Positions 1 to 8,207 are shown, numbered from the stretch's first letter. The stretch is 64,000 nt of DNA from Novosphingopyxis sp965218915 (GCF_965218915.1 NZ_OZ244708.1:2356001-2420000), one strand, 5' to 3'. Made by a program: numbers and translations. Notes: a model not told the origin generated them from the sequence alone.

Positions 1-286
1 TCGATGTTTTACCGACCCCGCGCACGCCGGTCATCAGAAAGGCATGCGCCAGCCGGTCGCGCTTGATCGCATTGGCCAGCGTCTGCACCATCGCGTCCTG
101 GCCGATCAGCGCGTCGAAGCTCTGCGGGCGGTATTTGCGCGCCAGCACGCGGTAAGCGGGATCCGGCTCGACCGGCACGGGCGCGGCGGCGGGCGGCGCT
201 TTCGGCTCGGACAGACCGAGGCCGAGCGCGTCCTCAGGCATGTCGGGATCGCACGGCGTAAGGTCTTGGGTCTCGGAATCGGGCAT
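1..286 (-). CDS. dnaX: DNA polymerase III subunit gamma/tau, N-terminal part (runs off left edge)
   Basis: This is the first 95 codons of the clamp-loader ATPase subunit gamma/tau of DNA polymerase III. After a poorly conserved, Pro/Ala-rich leader of about 40 residues, the typical opening YRVLARKYRPQSFDALIGQ is visible. The Walker A loop GVRGVGKTS is cut by the window edge. The start is the ATG at 286-284, which follows no clear ribosome binding site but gives a plausible leader. It lies just downstream of the SRP RNA gene on the same strand, a common arrangement in bacteria. The rest of the AAA+ domain and the tau extension lie outside the window. Confidence 0.93.
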   Translation of the reverse strand, partial: MPDSETQDLTPCDPDMPEDALGLGLSEPKAPPAAAPVPVEPDPAYRVLARKYRPQSFDALIGQDAMVQTLANAIKRDRLAHAFLMTGVRGVGKTS

Positions 287-332
287 CGGAGGCAGTGTAG
301 GGTGGCAGGTGGGCAGTGTCGAACGAGATGTT

Positions 333-394
333 CCCGGCTCAAGCCGGAGTCCATAAGGTAATCGTCGATGCTGGGCTCCGGCCTTCGCCGGGGA
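333..394. repeat. REP-like double hairpin (family D), copy 1
   Basis: Two short GC-rich inverted repeats (around CCGGCTCAAGCCGG and CTCCGGCCTTCGCCGG) are joined by about 20 bases containing AAGGTAA. A second copy lies at 17843-17908 and shares the spacer-plus-arm string ATGCTGGGCTCCGGCCTTCG. The layout of paired hairpins resembles BIME/REP elements. It sits between the SRP RNA gene and dnaX. Confidence 0.7.
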
Positions 395-414
395 ACGAAA
401 TCCAGCGAAAAACA

Positions 415-507
415 GGGTAGGAGCCGGACGACCCGCAGCGAATATCGTTACGGCTGCTTCCGTCAGGACCTGACCGGGTTGGCGAATGCCACGTCCGCCC
501 GACTCCC
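415..507 (-). ncRNA. ffs: Signal recognition particle RNA, small (4.5S) type
   Basis: Read on the minus strand, this carries the conserved SRP RNA core GGTCAGGTCCTGACGGAAGC, the apical tetraloop and asymmetric loop that bind Ffh. The ends pair with each other (GGAGTCGGGCGGAC near the 5' end against GTCGTCCGGCTCCT near the 3' end), giving the expected single long hairpin of about 93 nt. No protein-coding alternative is convincing here. The RNA partners with Ffh for co-translational targeting of inner-membrane proteins. The exact ends are estimates from base pairing. Confidence 0.9.
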
Positions 508-545
508 GTGCGGACATATGGCGAAGCCAGGCGATGAATGCAAGA

Positions 546-1421
546 TCAGCGCGCCTGTTCGATGCGGCCTGCCGCAAGCGCCGCAACCCTTGCAATAGCC
601 GCGTCGGCGGCGGCGGGCTCCACCGATGGTCGGTCAAGATAAACCGAAATGATATAGGGGCCTGTCTGTGCACCGGGCCGCACCACCGCCACGTCATTAT
701 AGGATGGATTAGCGCCGCCGCAGGTGCCGGTCTTGTCGCCCACGGTCCATTTGGCCGGAAGTCCCGCGCGAATCCGGACCTTGCCGGTTTCACTCGCGCG
801 CAGCCAGCCCTCCAGCATCGCCTTCGACCCCGCGTTCAGCCGGTCGCCGGTCAGCAGTCGCCGCACCGTCTGGGCCATGGCGGCGGGACTGGTGGTATCA
901 CGCCGATCACCCGGCCGATTCTCGTTCAGGCCCGGCTCCAGCCGCGAAGGCCATGTGATAGTGTCGCCGTTCGTCCGCAGCCACTGGAACAAGGTGCCCG
1001 GCCCGCCAACCTGCCCGTATAACAGGTTCGCAGCGCTATTATCGCTGAGCATAACGGCAGCGCCTGCAGCGCCGCCCACGCTCACCGCGCCGGCCTCGGA
1101 AAATTTTTCAACATAGGGCGAATAGCTGACCAGATCGGCGCGGGTGAATGGCATCTGCTGATCGAGCGACAAGTCTCCCTGCTGAACGCTGTCCAGCACC
1201 ATGGCAGCGAGCAAGGTCTTGAATGTGGAGCAGGTGGCGAAGCGTTCATCATCGCGGTAGGCGAGCAGGGATTGTCCATCCGGACCGACCACCGACACGC
1301 CCAGGCGGCCGCCAGTTTCCGTCTCGATGGACGCGAGGATTGGCGTCGGCGCGAGGGACGAAGGCGCCGCCGTGCAACCGGCCAGCCCCGCCGCCGCGAC
1401 AAGCGTGAAAAACAGACGCAT
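546..1421 (-). CDS. bla: Class A beta-lactamase, lipoprotein-type signal, with carbapenemase-like Cys pair
   Basis: A 291-residue serine beta-lactamase. Class A motifs are complete: STFK (Ser65, Lys68), SDN at 126-128, ExxLN (Glu162, Asn166) and KTG at 230-232. The signal sequence ends in a lipobox (LAGC, Cys16), so the enzyme may be lipid-anchored in the periplasm. Cys64 lies just before the catalytic Ser and Cys234 just after KTGT. These correspond to Ambler 69 and 238, the disulfide typical of KPC/SME/NMC-type carbapenemases. The gene starts 4 bases after the ferredoxin stop and appears to be the last gene of the cysteine desulfurase unit. No LysR-type ampR regulator is nearby. The substrate range cannot be read from sequence. 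Confidence 0.92.
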   Translation of the reverse strand: MRLFFTLVAAAGLAGCTAAPSSLAPTPILASIETETGGRLGVSVVGPDGQSLLAYRDDERFATCSTFKTLLAAMVLDSVQQGDLSLDQQMPFTRADLVSYSPYVEKFSEAGAVSVGGAAGAAVMLSDNSAANLLYGQVGGPGTLFQWLRTNGDTITWPSRLEPGLNENRPGDRRDTTSPAAMAQTVRRLLTGDRLNAGSKAMLEGWLRASETGKVRIRAGLPAKWTVGDKTGTCGGANPSYNDVAVVRPGAQTGPYIISVYLDRPSVEPAAADAAIARVAALAAGRIEQAR

Positions 1422-1425
1422 CGAC

Positions 1426-1761
1426 CTAAACGCCCTGCATATTCCGGCTCTCCGCCGGTATGCTGACTGTCAGCCCGTCGAGATCATCAATTAGATCGAT
1501 CTGGCAGCTGAGGCGGCTAGTGCGGCGCGCGCCGGCGGCGAGATCGAGCATATCCTCTTCTTCCTCGCTGGCGGGAGGGAGCCGATCGAACCAGTCCGCA
1601 TCGACGATGACATGACAGGTCGAGCAGGCCATCTGCCCCTCGCAGGTGCCTTCCAGCGGCTCGCCATGGGCCTGACCCAGTCGCAGGAGATTGTCGCCGG
1701 GCGCGCCCTCGACATCGCTCGCGGTTGCGCCGTCGCTCGATCGAAAAGTGACTTTGATCAT
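1426..1761 (-). CDS. fdx: 2Fe-2S ferredoxin, adrenodoxin/Isc type
   Basis: An electron-transfer protein of 111 residues. The four cluster ligands follow the C-x5-C-x2-C...C spacing (Cys40, Cys46, Cys49, Cys86) in the usual beta-grasp fold. This type feeds electrons to Fe-S cluster assembly or to cytochrome P450s. It follows the second cysteine desulfurase by only 5 bases, which favours an assembly role in one transcript, although no IscU/IscA scaffold lies nearby. Confidence 0.9.
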   Translation of the reverse strand: MIKVTFRSSDGATASDVEGAPGDNLLRLGQAHGEPLEGTCEGQMACSTCHVIVDADWFDRLPPASEEEEDMLDLAAGARRTSRLSCQIDLIDDLDGLTVSIPAESRNMQGV

Positions 1762-1766
1762 GGCCC

Positions 1767-2867
1767 CTATTGGGCCTCCGTCGCACGATTGATCAAGTCC
1801 GCAGCGATCTCCAGTTCCTGGCCCGTGGTGTAGCGACCGAAGCCGAGCCGGATCGAGCTTTTGATCGCGGCATCGCCGAGCCCCAGCGCCGCGAGCACAT
1901 GGCTCGGCCTGCCCGAACCGCTGGCGCAGGCGGACCCGGCGGAAAACAGCACGCCGCGCACGTCCGACATCAGGCGCGCGACGTCGATCCCCTCTCGGCG
2001 GATGTTGAGATTCCCGCGATAGCGGTGCTCGGTCGAACCGTTGACCGTCCAGTCGGCAAACAGATCGCGCGCCTCATCCCATAGCGCCGCGACATGAGCA
2101 GCATCCTGTTCGGCGCGTTCATCCGCCAGTCTGGCCGCCACGCCGAAGCCCGCGCAAAGTGCGGGGGATAGCGTGCCGGAACGCAGGCCCTGCTCCTGCC
2201 CGCCGCCATGGATCAGCGGGGCGATTTCTACGCCATCTCGCAGCCACAAGGCGCCGATGCCCTTGGGGCCGTGGATCTTGTGCGCGCTGATCGCGATCAT
2301 GTCGGCGTCCCGGGCAAGCGGCACGCGGCCATAGCCCTGCACCGCGTCGCTCATGAACAGCGCGCCTGCCTGCCTGGCCATCGCCGCAAGCTCGTCCAAT
2401 GGTTGGATCACGCCGATCTCGTTGTTCACCGCCATCGCCGCGACGATGGCCGTCTCGCCATCGATCGCGGCGCGCGCGGCATCGAGATCGACCAGACCCT
2501 TACCATCCACGGGGAGGAGCGTCAGTTTATAACCTTCGCGCTCGAGCCAGAAGGCGGTGTCACGCACCGCCGCATGTTCGGTGGCGATGTTGACGAGCTT
2601 CTTGCGTCCGCTCCTGCGCATCGCCCCGATCAGCGCCATGTTGATCGCCTCGGTCGCGCCGCTCGTAAAGATTACCCGGCCGTGCTCCGGCAGCAGCGCG
2701 GCCACCTGATCGCGCGCCACCTCGACCGCCGCTGCCGCCTCCCGCCCGCCCTTGTGGCTGCTGTGCGGGTTCCAATAGCCCGCATCGATCCAATGGCGCA
2801 TCGCCGCGGCCGCTTCGGGCGCCATCGGCGTGGTCGCCTGATAATCGAGATAGATGGGATCGGTCAT
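1767..2867 (-). CDS. Cysteine desulfurase (NifS/IscS family), second of a tandem pair
   Basis: A PLP enzyme of 366 residues that removes sulfur from cysteine for Fe-S cluster or thio-cofactor synthesis. The PLP-binding lysine is in SAHK (Lys197) and the persulfide cysteine in SAGSACASG (Cys314). The start at 2867 overlaps the stop of the upstream paralogue (ATGA), indicating translational coupling. A longer reading from 2885 exists but lies inside the upstream gene. The two paralogues are clearly diverged, so they may form a heterodimer or have split substrates; that is inference. Confidence 0.9.
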   Translation of the reverse strand: MTDPIYLDYQATTPMAPEAAAAMRHWIDAGYWNPHSSHKGGREAAAAVEVARDQVAALLPEHGRVIFTSGATEAINMALIGAMRRSGRKKLVNIATEHAAVRDTAFWLEREGYKLTLLPVDGKGLVDLDAARAAIDGETAIVAAMAVNNEIGVIQPLDELAAMARQAGALFMSDAVQGYGRVPLARDADMIAISAHKIHGPKGIGALWLRDGVEIAPLIHGGGQEQGLRSGTLSPALCAGFGVAARLADERAEQDAAHVAALWDEARDLFADWTVNGSTEHRYRGNLNIRREGIDVARLMSDVRGVLFSAGSACASGSGRPSHVLAALGLGDAAIKSSIRLGFGRYTTGQELEIAADLINRATEAQ

Positions 2868-3919
2868 GCGGCGATGACCTTCCACGCCTCAAGGAACCGC
2901 TCAACATCGGCAACGCTCGTCTGCGGCCCGAAGCTCACGCGCACCACCTCACCCGCCGCTTGCGGACTCCAGCCCATCGCCGTGAGCACATGGCTCGGCT
3001 TGATCGTGCCCGAAGAGCAGGCGCTGCCCGCCGATACCGCGATGCCCTGCATGTCGAAGCGCACCAGCTGCGCCTGCGAGCTTTTGCCCGGCATGCGATA
3101 GCTGGCGATAGTGGCGAGACGAGGCGCATCTTGCGCGACCACCATTCCGCCCGCCGCCGCGATGCCCTCGTCGAGCATCGCGCGCAGCTTGGCGGCTCGC
3201 TTCATCCAGCCGAAATCCTGTTCCAGTGCCACCGCGAATCCCGCCGCGCCGGGCAAATTCTGTGTGCCCGCGCGATAGCCCTGCTCCTGCCCGCCGCTCG
3301 GCTTCAGCAGCGAGAGATCGCGCAGCAGCAGCGCGCCAATCCCCGGCGGCCCGCCCAATTTATGCGCGGAAATCGCGATAAGATCGGCCGCTCTCGGCAG
3401 GGGCAATTTGCCCGCGCTTTGCGAGCAGTCGGCGAACAACCGGCCTTCGTTCAACCGCACGACCCGCGCGATATCGTCCAGCGGCTGGATCACGCCGGTT
3501 TCATTGTTTACCTGCTGCACCGCGACGATGCCGCCCGGATGATGCGCGCAATATTCGCTGAGTTCTTCGAACGCAATCACCCCGTCGGCTTCGACCGGCA
3601 GACGAAAAGCGTCCGGCGCCGCGCGCAGCACCGCATCATGCTCTGTCGCGCCGATCGCGCTGACCGGTATCGACGCGCGCTGCAGCGCGATACCGATCGC
3701 CTCGCTCGCCCCGCTGGTGAGGATGACCTCCCCGTCCCAACCCAGCGCCGCCGCAATACGCGCGCGCGCATCCTCGAGCATCCGCCCCGCCGCGCGCCCC
3801 GGACTATGCGGCGAGCTCGGATTGGCCCAATGTTCCATCGCCTCGGCCATCGCCGCGCGCACCGCTGGCAGCACGGGCGTGGTCGCGGCATGATCGAGAT
3901 AGAGCGGGGAATTGGTCAT
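2864..3919 (-). CDS. Cysteine desulfurase (NifS/IscS family), first of a tandem pair
   Basis: A 351-residue aminotransferase class V enzyme. It opens with PLYLDHAATTP, has the PLP lysine in SAHKLGG (Lys187) and the mobile cysteine in SAGSACSSGT (Cys301), so it looks catalytically complete. It is the first gene of a four-gene unit with a second desulfurase, a ferredoxin and a beta-lactamase. It diverges from the hydrolase gene starting at 4026, so the roughly 105 bases between them should hold both promoters. Confidence 0.9.
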   Translation of the reverse strand: MTNSPLYLDHAATTPVLPAVRAAMAEAMEHWANPSSPHSPGRAAGRMLEDARARIAAALGWDGEVILTSGASEAIGIALQRASIPVSAIGATEHDAVLRAAPDAFRLPVEADGVIAFEELSEYCAHHPGGIVAVQQVNNETGVIQPLDDIARVVRLNEGRLFADCSQSAGKLPLPRAADLIAISAHKLGGPPGIGALLLRDLSLLKPSGGQEQGYRAGTQNLPGAAGFAVALEQDFGWMKRAAKLRAMLDEGIAAAGGMVVAQDAPRLATIASYRMPGKSSQAQLVRFDMQGIAVSAGSACSSGTIKPSHVLTAMGWSPQAAGEVVRVSFGPQTSVADVERFLEAWKVIAA

Positions 3920-4025
3920 GAACGTCCATCAATATTGCAGTTTGCGCGGCAATTTCTATATAGCCGGTCAATTCACGCGCCATCCGTCCGGACGCGCCGC
4001 CCCCTCATAGCGGACAATCGCCCCC

Positions 4026-4682
4026 ATGCCCGAAGTCATTATTCCCGGTCCCGAAGGACGGCTCGAAGGCCGCCTTGCGCCCGCGCCGCGCCCGCGCGCG
4101 CCGATCGCCATGATCCTGCATTCGCACCCCAAGGCGGGCGGCTCGATGAACGAGCGGATCACGCAGAATCTGTTCAAGACGTTCAAGCAGCGCGGCTTTC
4201 TGACGTTGCGGTTCAACTTTCGCGGCGTCGGCCGCAGCCAGGGCGAGTTCGACAATGGGATCGGCGAACTCAGCGACGCCGCCTCCGCGCTCGACTGGGT
4301 GCAGAGCTTTCACGAGGAAGCGCAGACCACCTGGATCGCGGGCCACAGCTTCGGTGCGTGGATCGGCATGCAGCTGCTGATGCGGCGTCCGGAGATTCGC
4401 GGCTTCATCTCGATCACCCCGCCCGCGAACATGTATGATTTCAGCTTCCTCGCCCCCTGCCCCAGTTCGGGTATCATCATTCAGGGCAAGGAAGACGATA
4501 TCGTTACGCCGAACGGGGTGCAAAAGCTGGTCGACAAGCTACGCACGCAAAAGCACATTACCGTCCATCACGACGAAATCCCGCGCGCGAATTTTCTCTA
4601 CGACGGCGAGCAGGAAGCGCTGATGGCCTCGGTCGACAATTATCTCGACATGCGGCTGGACCCGAATTCGCCGATCAAGTGA
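4026..4682 (+). CDS. Alpha/beta hydrolase (COG2945-like), catalytic His apparently replaced
   Basis: A 218-residue cytosolic alpha/beta hydrolase. The oxyanion segment HSHPKAGGSM and the nucleophile elbow GHSFGA (Ser108) are present, with a likely acid in KEDD (Asp157/158). Family members usually end with a motif like ANHFF carrying the catalytic histidine. Here the codons read RANFLYDG, so a Phe (residue 190) stands at that place. The protein may be inactive as a hydrolase or use another base. No substrate can be assigned from context. Confidence 0.8.
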   Translation: MPEVIIPGPEGRLEGRLAPAPRPRAPIAMILHSHPKAGGSMNERITQNLFKTFKQRGFLTLRFNFRGVGRSQGEFDNGIGELSDAASALDWVQSFHEEAQTTWIAGHSFGAWIGMQLLMRRPEIRGFISITPPANMYDFSFLAPCPSSGIIIQGKEDDIVTPNGVQKLVDKLRTQKHITVHHDEIPRANFLYDGEQEALMASVDNYLDMRLDPNSPIK

Positions 4683-4708
4683 GGGAGTTCGCTATCGCTT
4701 GAATGACC

Positions 4709-4810
4709 CGTCATTGCGAGGAGGCCCGAATTTATTCGGGGCGACGCGGCAATCTAGGGCGGAAGCAGCGCTACGCCGCTCTGGATTGCTTCGCTTCGCT
4801 CGCAATGACG
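4709..4810. repeat. Dispersed palindromic repeat, family A, copy 1
   Basis: The element begins CGTCATTGCGAGGAG and ends CTCGCAATGACG. Internal inverted segments GCGGCAATCTAG and CTGGATTGCTTCG give a long hairpin. Near-identical termini occur at 16622-16721 and 22493-22610. It lies between the hydrolase gene and a converging small membrane protein gene. Confidence 0.85.
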
Positions 4811-4814
4811 GCTA

Positions 4815-5021
4815 TTATTGGACGCTCTTCGCCCGTCCCGCCAGCGTTTCTCCGCTATCCGTCGGCACCGCCCATATCGCGACATTGGCGAACATCACCA
4901 GCGCCGCCACCACCATCAGCAGGATGCGCTTGCGATCATCTCCGCGCCGCCACAGGAACACCGCGCCCGCGATGAGCGCGATGCCGATGATCATGAGGGC
5001 GGACAGGACGATGCTGGTCAT
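4815..5021 (-). CDS. Small two-helix membrane protein, unknown function
   Basis: A 68-residue protein with two hydrophobic segments (about residues 5-24 and 34-51) joined by a charged loop WRRGDDRKR, and a short polar C-terminus. This is the usual pattern of a small inner-membrane protein with both ends on the same side. No family is recognised. It diverges from rpiB. Confidence 0.6.
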   Translation of the reverse strand: MTSIVLSALMIIGIALIAGAVFLWRRGDDRKRILLMVVAALVMFANVAIWAVPTDSGETLAGRAKSVQ

Positions 5022-5171
5022 CGGGCCGTCCTAGCGAACTCGGCGGCGGCGCGCCACATACGGGTTGGCGCACCGGGCTCGGCTCGCTAGACGGGCGATC
5101 AGTCCGCCGCGCCCCGGATTCTTGCCCGGATACACGCCCGGACACTCGATAGCCCCAAGGAGCCCGTCCCC

Positions 5172-5624
5172 ATGCGCATCGCCATCGCTTCCGACCACGC
5201 CGCGATCGACATGAAGACCGCGCTCGCGGACATGATGCGCGAGATGGGACATGAGGTCGATGATCTCGGCCCCGACGACGACAGCAGCGTCGATTACCCC
5301 GATTATGGTTACAAGCTTGCCCAAGTCATGGCCTCCGGCAAAGCGCAGCGCGGCGTGGCGCTATGCGGTTCGGGCATCGGCATCTCGATCGCGGTCAACC
5401 GCAACCCGGCCTGCCGCAGCGCGCTCGTCTCCGAGGTCCTGTCCGCCACGCTCGCCCGCTCGCACAATGATGCGAACGTCATCGCGATGGGCGCGCGTCT
5501 GATCGGCATCGAACAGGCCAAGGCTTGTATCGAAGCTTTTCTGAAAACCGAATTTCTTGGTGACCGCCATCAGCGCCGTGTCGACAAACTCTCGCAACCG
5601 CCCGCCCTGGAGACCGCCCGATGA
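5172..5624 (+). CDS. rpiB: Ribose 5-phosphate isomerase B
   Basis: A 150-residue LacAB/RpiB-family sugar-phosphate isomerase. It interconverts ribose 5-phosphate and ribulose 5-phosphate in the pentose phosphate pathway. It opens MRIAIASDHAA and carries the catalytic cysteine in CGSGIG (Cys65), the substrate-binding RS segment and SHNDANVIAMGAR. The start follows AAGGAG with a good spacing. Its stop overlaps the glyA start (ATGA), so both are translated from one mRNA. Confidence 0.95.
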   Translation: MRIAIASDHAAIDMKTALADMMREMGHEVDDLGPDDDSSVDYPDYGYKLAQVMASGKAQRGVALCGSGIGISIAVNRNPACRSALVSEVLSATLARSHNDANVIAMGARLIGIEQAKACIEAFLKTEFLGDRHQRRVDKLSQPPALETAR

Positions 5625-6928
5625 ACACCATGATCAACCGCAAAGTCCGCCCCGACGGCTTTTTCGATGCACCGCTGGTAAAATCCGATCATGCCGTGGC
5701 CGAGGCGATTTCGGCCGAACTCCGCCGCGAGCGCAAGCAGATCGAGCTGATCGCATCGGAAAACATCGTCAGCCAAGCGGTGCTCGAAGCGCAGGGTTCG
5801 GTGTTCACCAACAAATATGCCGAGGGTTATCCAGGCAAGCGCTATTATCAGGGCTGCGCGCCATCGGATTCGGTCGAGAAGCTGGCGATCGACCGCGCGA
5901 AGATGCTGTTCGATTGCTCCTATGCCAATGTCCAGCCGCATTCGGGCGCGCAGGCGAACGGTGCGGTGCTGCTGGCGCTGGCGAAGCCCGGCGACACGAT
6001 CCTGGGCATGAGCCTGGATGCGGGCGGCCACCTGACCCATGGCGCGGCGCCGTCGCTATCGGGCAAATGGTTCGACGCGGTACAATATGGCGTTCGCGAG
6101 GACACGCATCTGATCGATTATGACGAAGTCGAGCGGCTGGCCAAGGAGCATAAGCCCAAGCTCATCATCGCGGGCGGCTCGGCCTATCCGCGCCACATCG
6201 ATTTCGCGCGCTTCCGTGCCATCGCCGACATGGTCGGCGCGTATCTGCAGGTCGACATGGCGCATTTCGCCGGACTCGTCGCGGCCGACATGCACCCCTC
6301 CCCGCTACCCCATGCGCATGTGACCACCACCACCACGCACAAGACGCTGCGGGGTCCCCGCGGCGGCATGATCCTGTGCAACGACGAGGCGCTCGGCAAG
6401 AAATTCAACAGCGCGGTGTTCCCCGGTCTGCAGGGCGGCCCGCTAATGCACGTGATCGCCGCCAAGGCGGTGGCGTTCGGCGAGGCGCTGCGGCCCGAAT
6501 TCCGCAGCTATTCCGCCGCGGTGATCGAGAACGCCAAAGCGCTGGCACAGCGGCTCAAGGATCGCGGCGCGGACCTGGTCGCGGGCGGCACCGACACGCA
6601 TGTCGCGCTCATCGACCTGCGCCCGCTGGGTGTGACCGGCAAGGACGCCGACGAAGCGCTGGAGCGCGCGTCGATCACCTGCAACAAGAACGGCATCCCG
6701 TTCGATCCACTTCCGCCGACCAAGACCAGCGGCATTCGCGTCGGCTCGCCCGCCGGAACCACCCGCGGCTTCGGCATCGCGGAATTCGAGGAAATCGGGG
6801 ATATGGTCGCCGACGTCCTGCAGGGACTACGCGACAAGGGTGAAGAGGGCGATCCTGCCGTCGAAGCGGACGTGAAGAAGCGCGTCGAAGCGTTGTGCGA
6901 CCGCTTCCCGATCTACCAGAGCCTGTAG
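5621..6928 (+). CDS. glyA: Serine hydroxymethyltransferase
   Basis: A 435-residue PLP enzyme converting serine and tetrahydrofolate to glycine and methylene-tetrahydrofolate. It shows ELIASENIVS, the YYGG-equivalent GKRYYQGC, the aspartate of the VDMAHFAG motif and the PLP lysine in TTTTTHKTLRGPRGG (Lys241). The length matches the family. It is translationally coupled to rpiB and followed 15 bases later by nrdR, an order often seen in alphaproteobacteria. Confidence 0.97.
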   Translation: MNTMINRKVRPDGFFDAPLVKSDHAVAEAISAELRRERKQIELIASENIVSQAVLEAQGSVFTNKYAEGYPGKRYYQGCAPSDSVEKLAIDRAKMLFDCSYANVQPHSGAQANGAVLLALAKPGDTILGMSLDAGGHLTHGAAPSLSGKWFDAVQYGVREDTHLIDYDEVERLAKEHKPKLIIAGGSAYPRHIDFARFRAIADMVGAYLQVDMAHFAGLVAADMHPSPLPHAHVTTTTTHKTLRGPRGGMILCNDEALGKKFNSAVFPGLQGGPLMHVIAAKAVAFGEALRPEFRSYSAAVIENAKALAQRLKDRGADLVAGGTDTHVALIDLRPLGVTGKDADEALERASITCNKNGIPFDPLPPTKTSGIRVGSPAGTTRGFGIAEFEEIGDMVADVLQGLRDKGEEGDPAVEADVKKRVEALCDRFPIYQSL

Positions 6929-6943
6929 TCCAGAAGGCCCGAT

Positions 6944-7405
6944 ATGCGCTGCCCCTATTGCGCCCATGACAACAGCCAGGTGAAGGACAGCCGCCCGAGC
7001 GAAGACGGTGCGGCGATTCGGCGGCGGCGGCAGTGCGAGAGCTGCGCGGCGCGCTTCACCACCTTCGAGCGCATCCAACTGCGCGAGGTAACCGTGGTCA
7101 AGAGCGCGGACCGGCGCGAGAGCTTCGATCGGTTCAAGCTGGAAAAGTCGATCGCGCTCGCCTGCCGCAAGCGCGCCGTCGGGCAGGAGCGGATCGATCA
7201 ATTGGTCTCCGGTATTCAGCGCCAGCTCGAGACAAGCGGCGACAATGAGGTTGGTTCCCAGCGCATCGGCGAGATGGTGATGGATGGGCTGCGCCAACTC
7301 GACAGCGTGGCCTATATTCGCTTCGCCAGCGTCTACAAGGACTTCACCGAGGCGCGCGATTTCGAGGAGTTCGCCGGGACCGTCAAGGACATCGGCAACG
7401 GCTGA
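6944..7405 (+). CDS. nrdR: Transcriptional repressor NrdR
   Basis: A 153-residue regulator of ribonucleotide reductase genes. The N-terminal zinc ribbon has Cys3, Cys6, Cys31 and Cys34 in the standard MRCPYC...CESC form. The ATP-cone domain that senses ATP/dATP follows (from about residue 49, VVKSADRRESFDRFKL). It is the third gene of the rpiB-glyA-nrdR unit. No NrdR box pair was found in this window, so its targets lie elsewhere. Confidence 0.95.
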   Translation: MRCPYCAHDNSQVKDSRPSEDGAAIRRRRQCESCAARFTTFERIQLREVTVVKSADRRESFDRFKLEKSIALACRKRAVGQERIDQLVSGIQRQLETSGDNEVGSQRIGEMVMDGLRQLDSVAYIRFASVYKDFTEARDFEEFAGTVKDIGNG

Positions 7406-7469
7406 TCCTGCGAGGTCGGGGCACTCCGGTCTTCCTGCGTTAAGAATATGTGCTTATGATGCACCCGTC

Positions 7470-8111
7470 ATGGCCAAGCGTATTGCCATATTTTCGGGCC
7501 TCGTCCTTGCCGCGTTGCTGGCGGGATTGCTCGGCGCGCGGCTGATCGGCGGCCCGTTCATCTCGCGCGCTCCGCAGGACAGCGCGCCGGTGACCGAGCG
7601 TTATGCATTGGGACGCGATGTCTACCGACAGCAAGATTACGCCGTGGGCACCCGCTATTCGCCCTATCGCCCGGGCGAGAAACGAATCGCTAGTCCTACC
7701 GTCAGCGGCGCCCGCGCGCTCGAGCCCTATCAGGCGGCGCGGCCCGACCACCGGATCGCTTATGATTCGCAGGATGGCAATTTCATGGATGCCACCGGCC
7801 TGCCCGAGGGCAATTATGCCATGATCGATCCGGCGCGCCGCCCAGCAGCCAAACCCGTTTCGACGGCGCCCAAGCCGAACGGGCCGGAAAATCTGGTGCC
7901 AGGCGACTATATCCGCACCGAAAGACCGACCTATCCCGCGGCGGTCGCAACGCCCGCCGCCGGTTTGGCCAAGCCCGAGGCGGTCGACCCGATTGGAGAC
8001 ACCGAGCAGCGGATCATCGACATCGCCGGAGAGCCGGCGGCGCGCCGGAATGCCGGACCGGCATCCGCCGGCGAAAGCGGCAGCGAAGCGTCCGGACCGA
8101 TACGGAACTGA
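7470..8111 (+). CDS. Hypothetical protein with N-terminal membrane anchor
   Basis: A 213-residue protein of no recognised family. Residues 5-27 form one hydrophobic helix, either an anchor or an uncleaved signal. The remainder is Pro/Ala/Arg-rich and looks disordered, suggesting a periplasmic tail. The start at 7470 (MAKRIAIFSG) is preferred over in-frame codons upstream, which lie within nrdR. It lies 64 bases after nrdR and may share its transcript. Confidence 0.6.
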   Translation: MAKRIAIFSGLVLAALLAGLLGARLIGGPFISRAPQDSAPVTERYALGRDVYRQQDYAVGTRYSPYRPGEKRIASPTVSGARALEPYQAARPDHRIAYDSQDGNFMDATGLPEGNYAMIDPARRPAAKPVSTAPKPNGPENLVPGDYIRTERPTYPAAVATPAAGLAKPEAVDPIGDTEQRIIDIAGEPAARRNAGPASAGESGSEASGPIRN

Positions 8112-8148
8112 CTTGCGCGGTGAAGCATGGCCGGCGATTGTGCGATGC

Positions 8149-8174
8149 GGAACCGGCAGCCGATCGCAGCGTTG
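8149..8174 (+). promoter_or_regulatory. EcfG-type (general stress response) promoter motif
   Basis: GGAAC, 16 bases, then CGTT match the alphaproteobacterial EcfG consensus GGAAC-N16/17-CGTT. The next genes downstream on this strand are a possible 30-codon ORF (8208) and the OsmC gene (8360). OsmC proteins are stress-related, which fits, but the leader would be about 180 nt. Confidence 0.5.
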
Positions 8175-8207
8175 ATTTTGCGAACCCGCAGTCCGGATGA
8201 TGAACTG

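Noticed and set aside
2960..4438. Plus-strand open frame of 492 codons
   Set aside because: It runs antisense through a cysteine desulfurase and out of frame into the hydrolase gene, with no recognisable domain.
5022..5171. Possible glycine or other riboswitch before rpiB-glyA
   Set aside because: The leader is GC-rich with short hairpins but no recognisable aptamer core.
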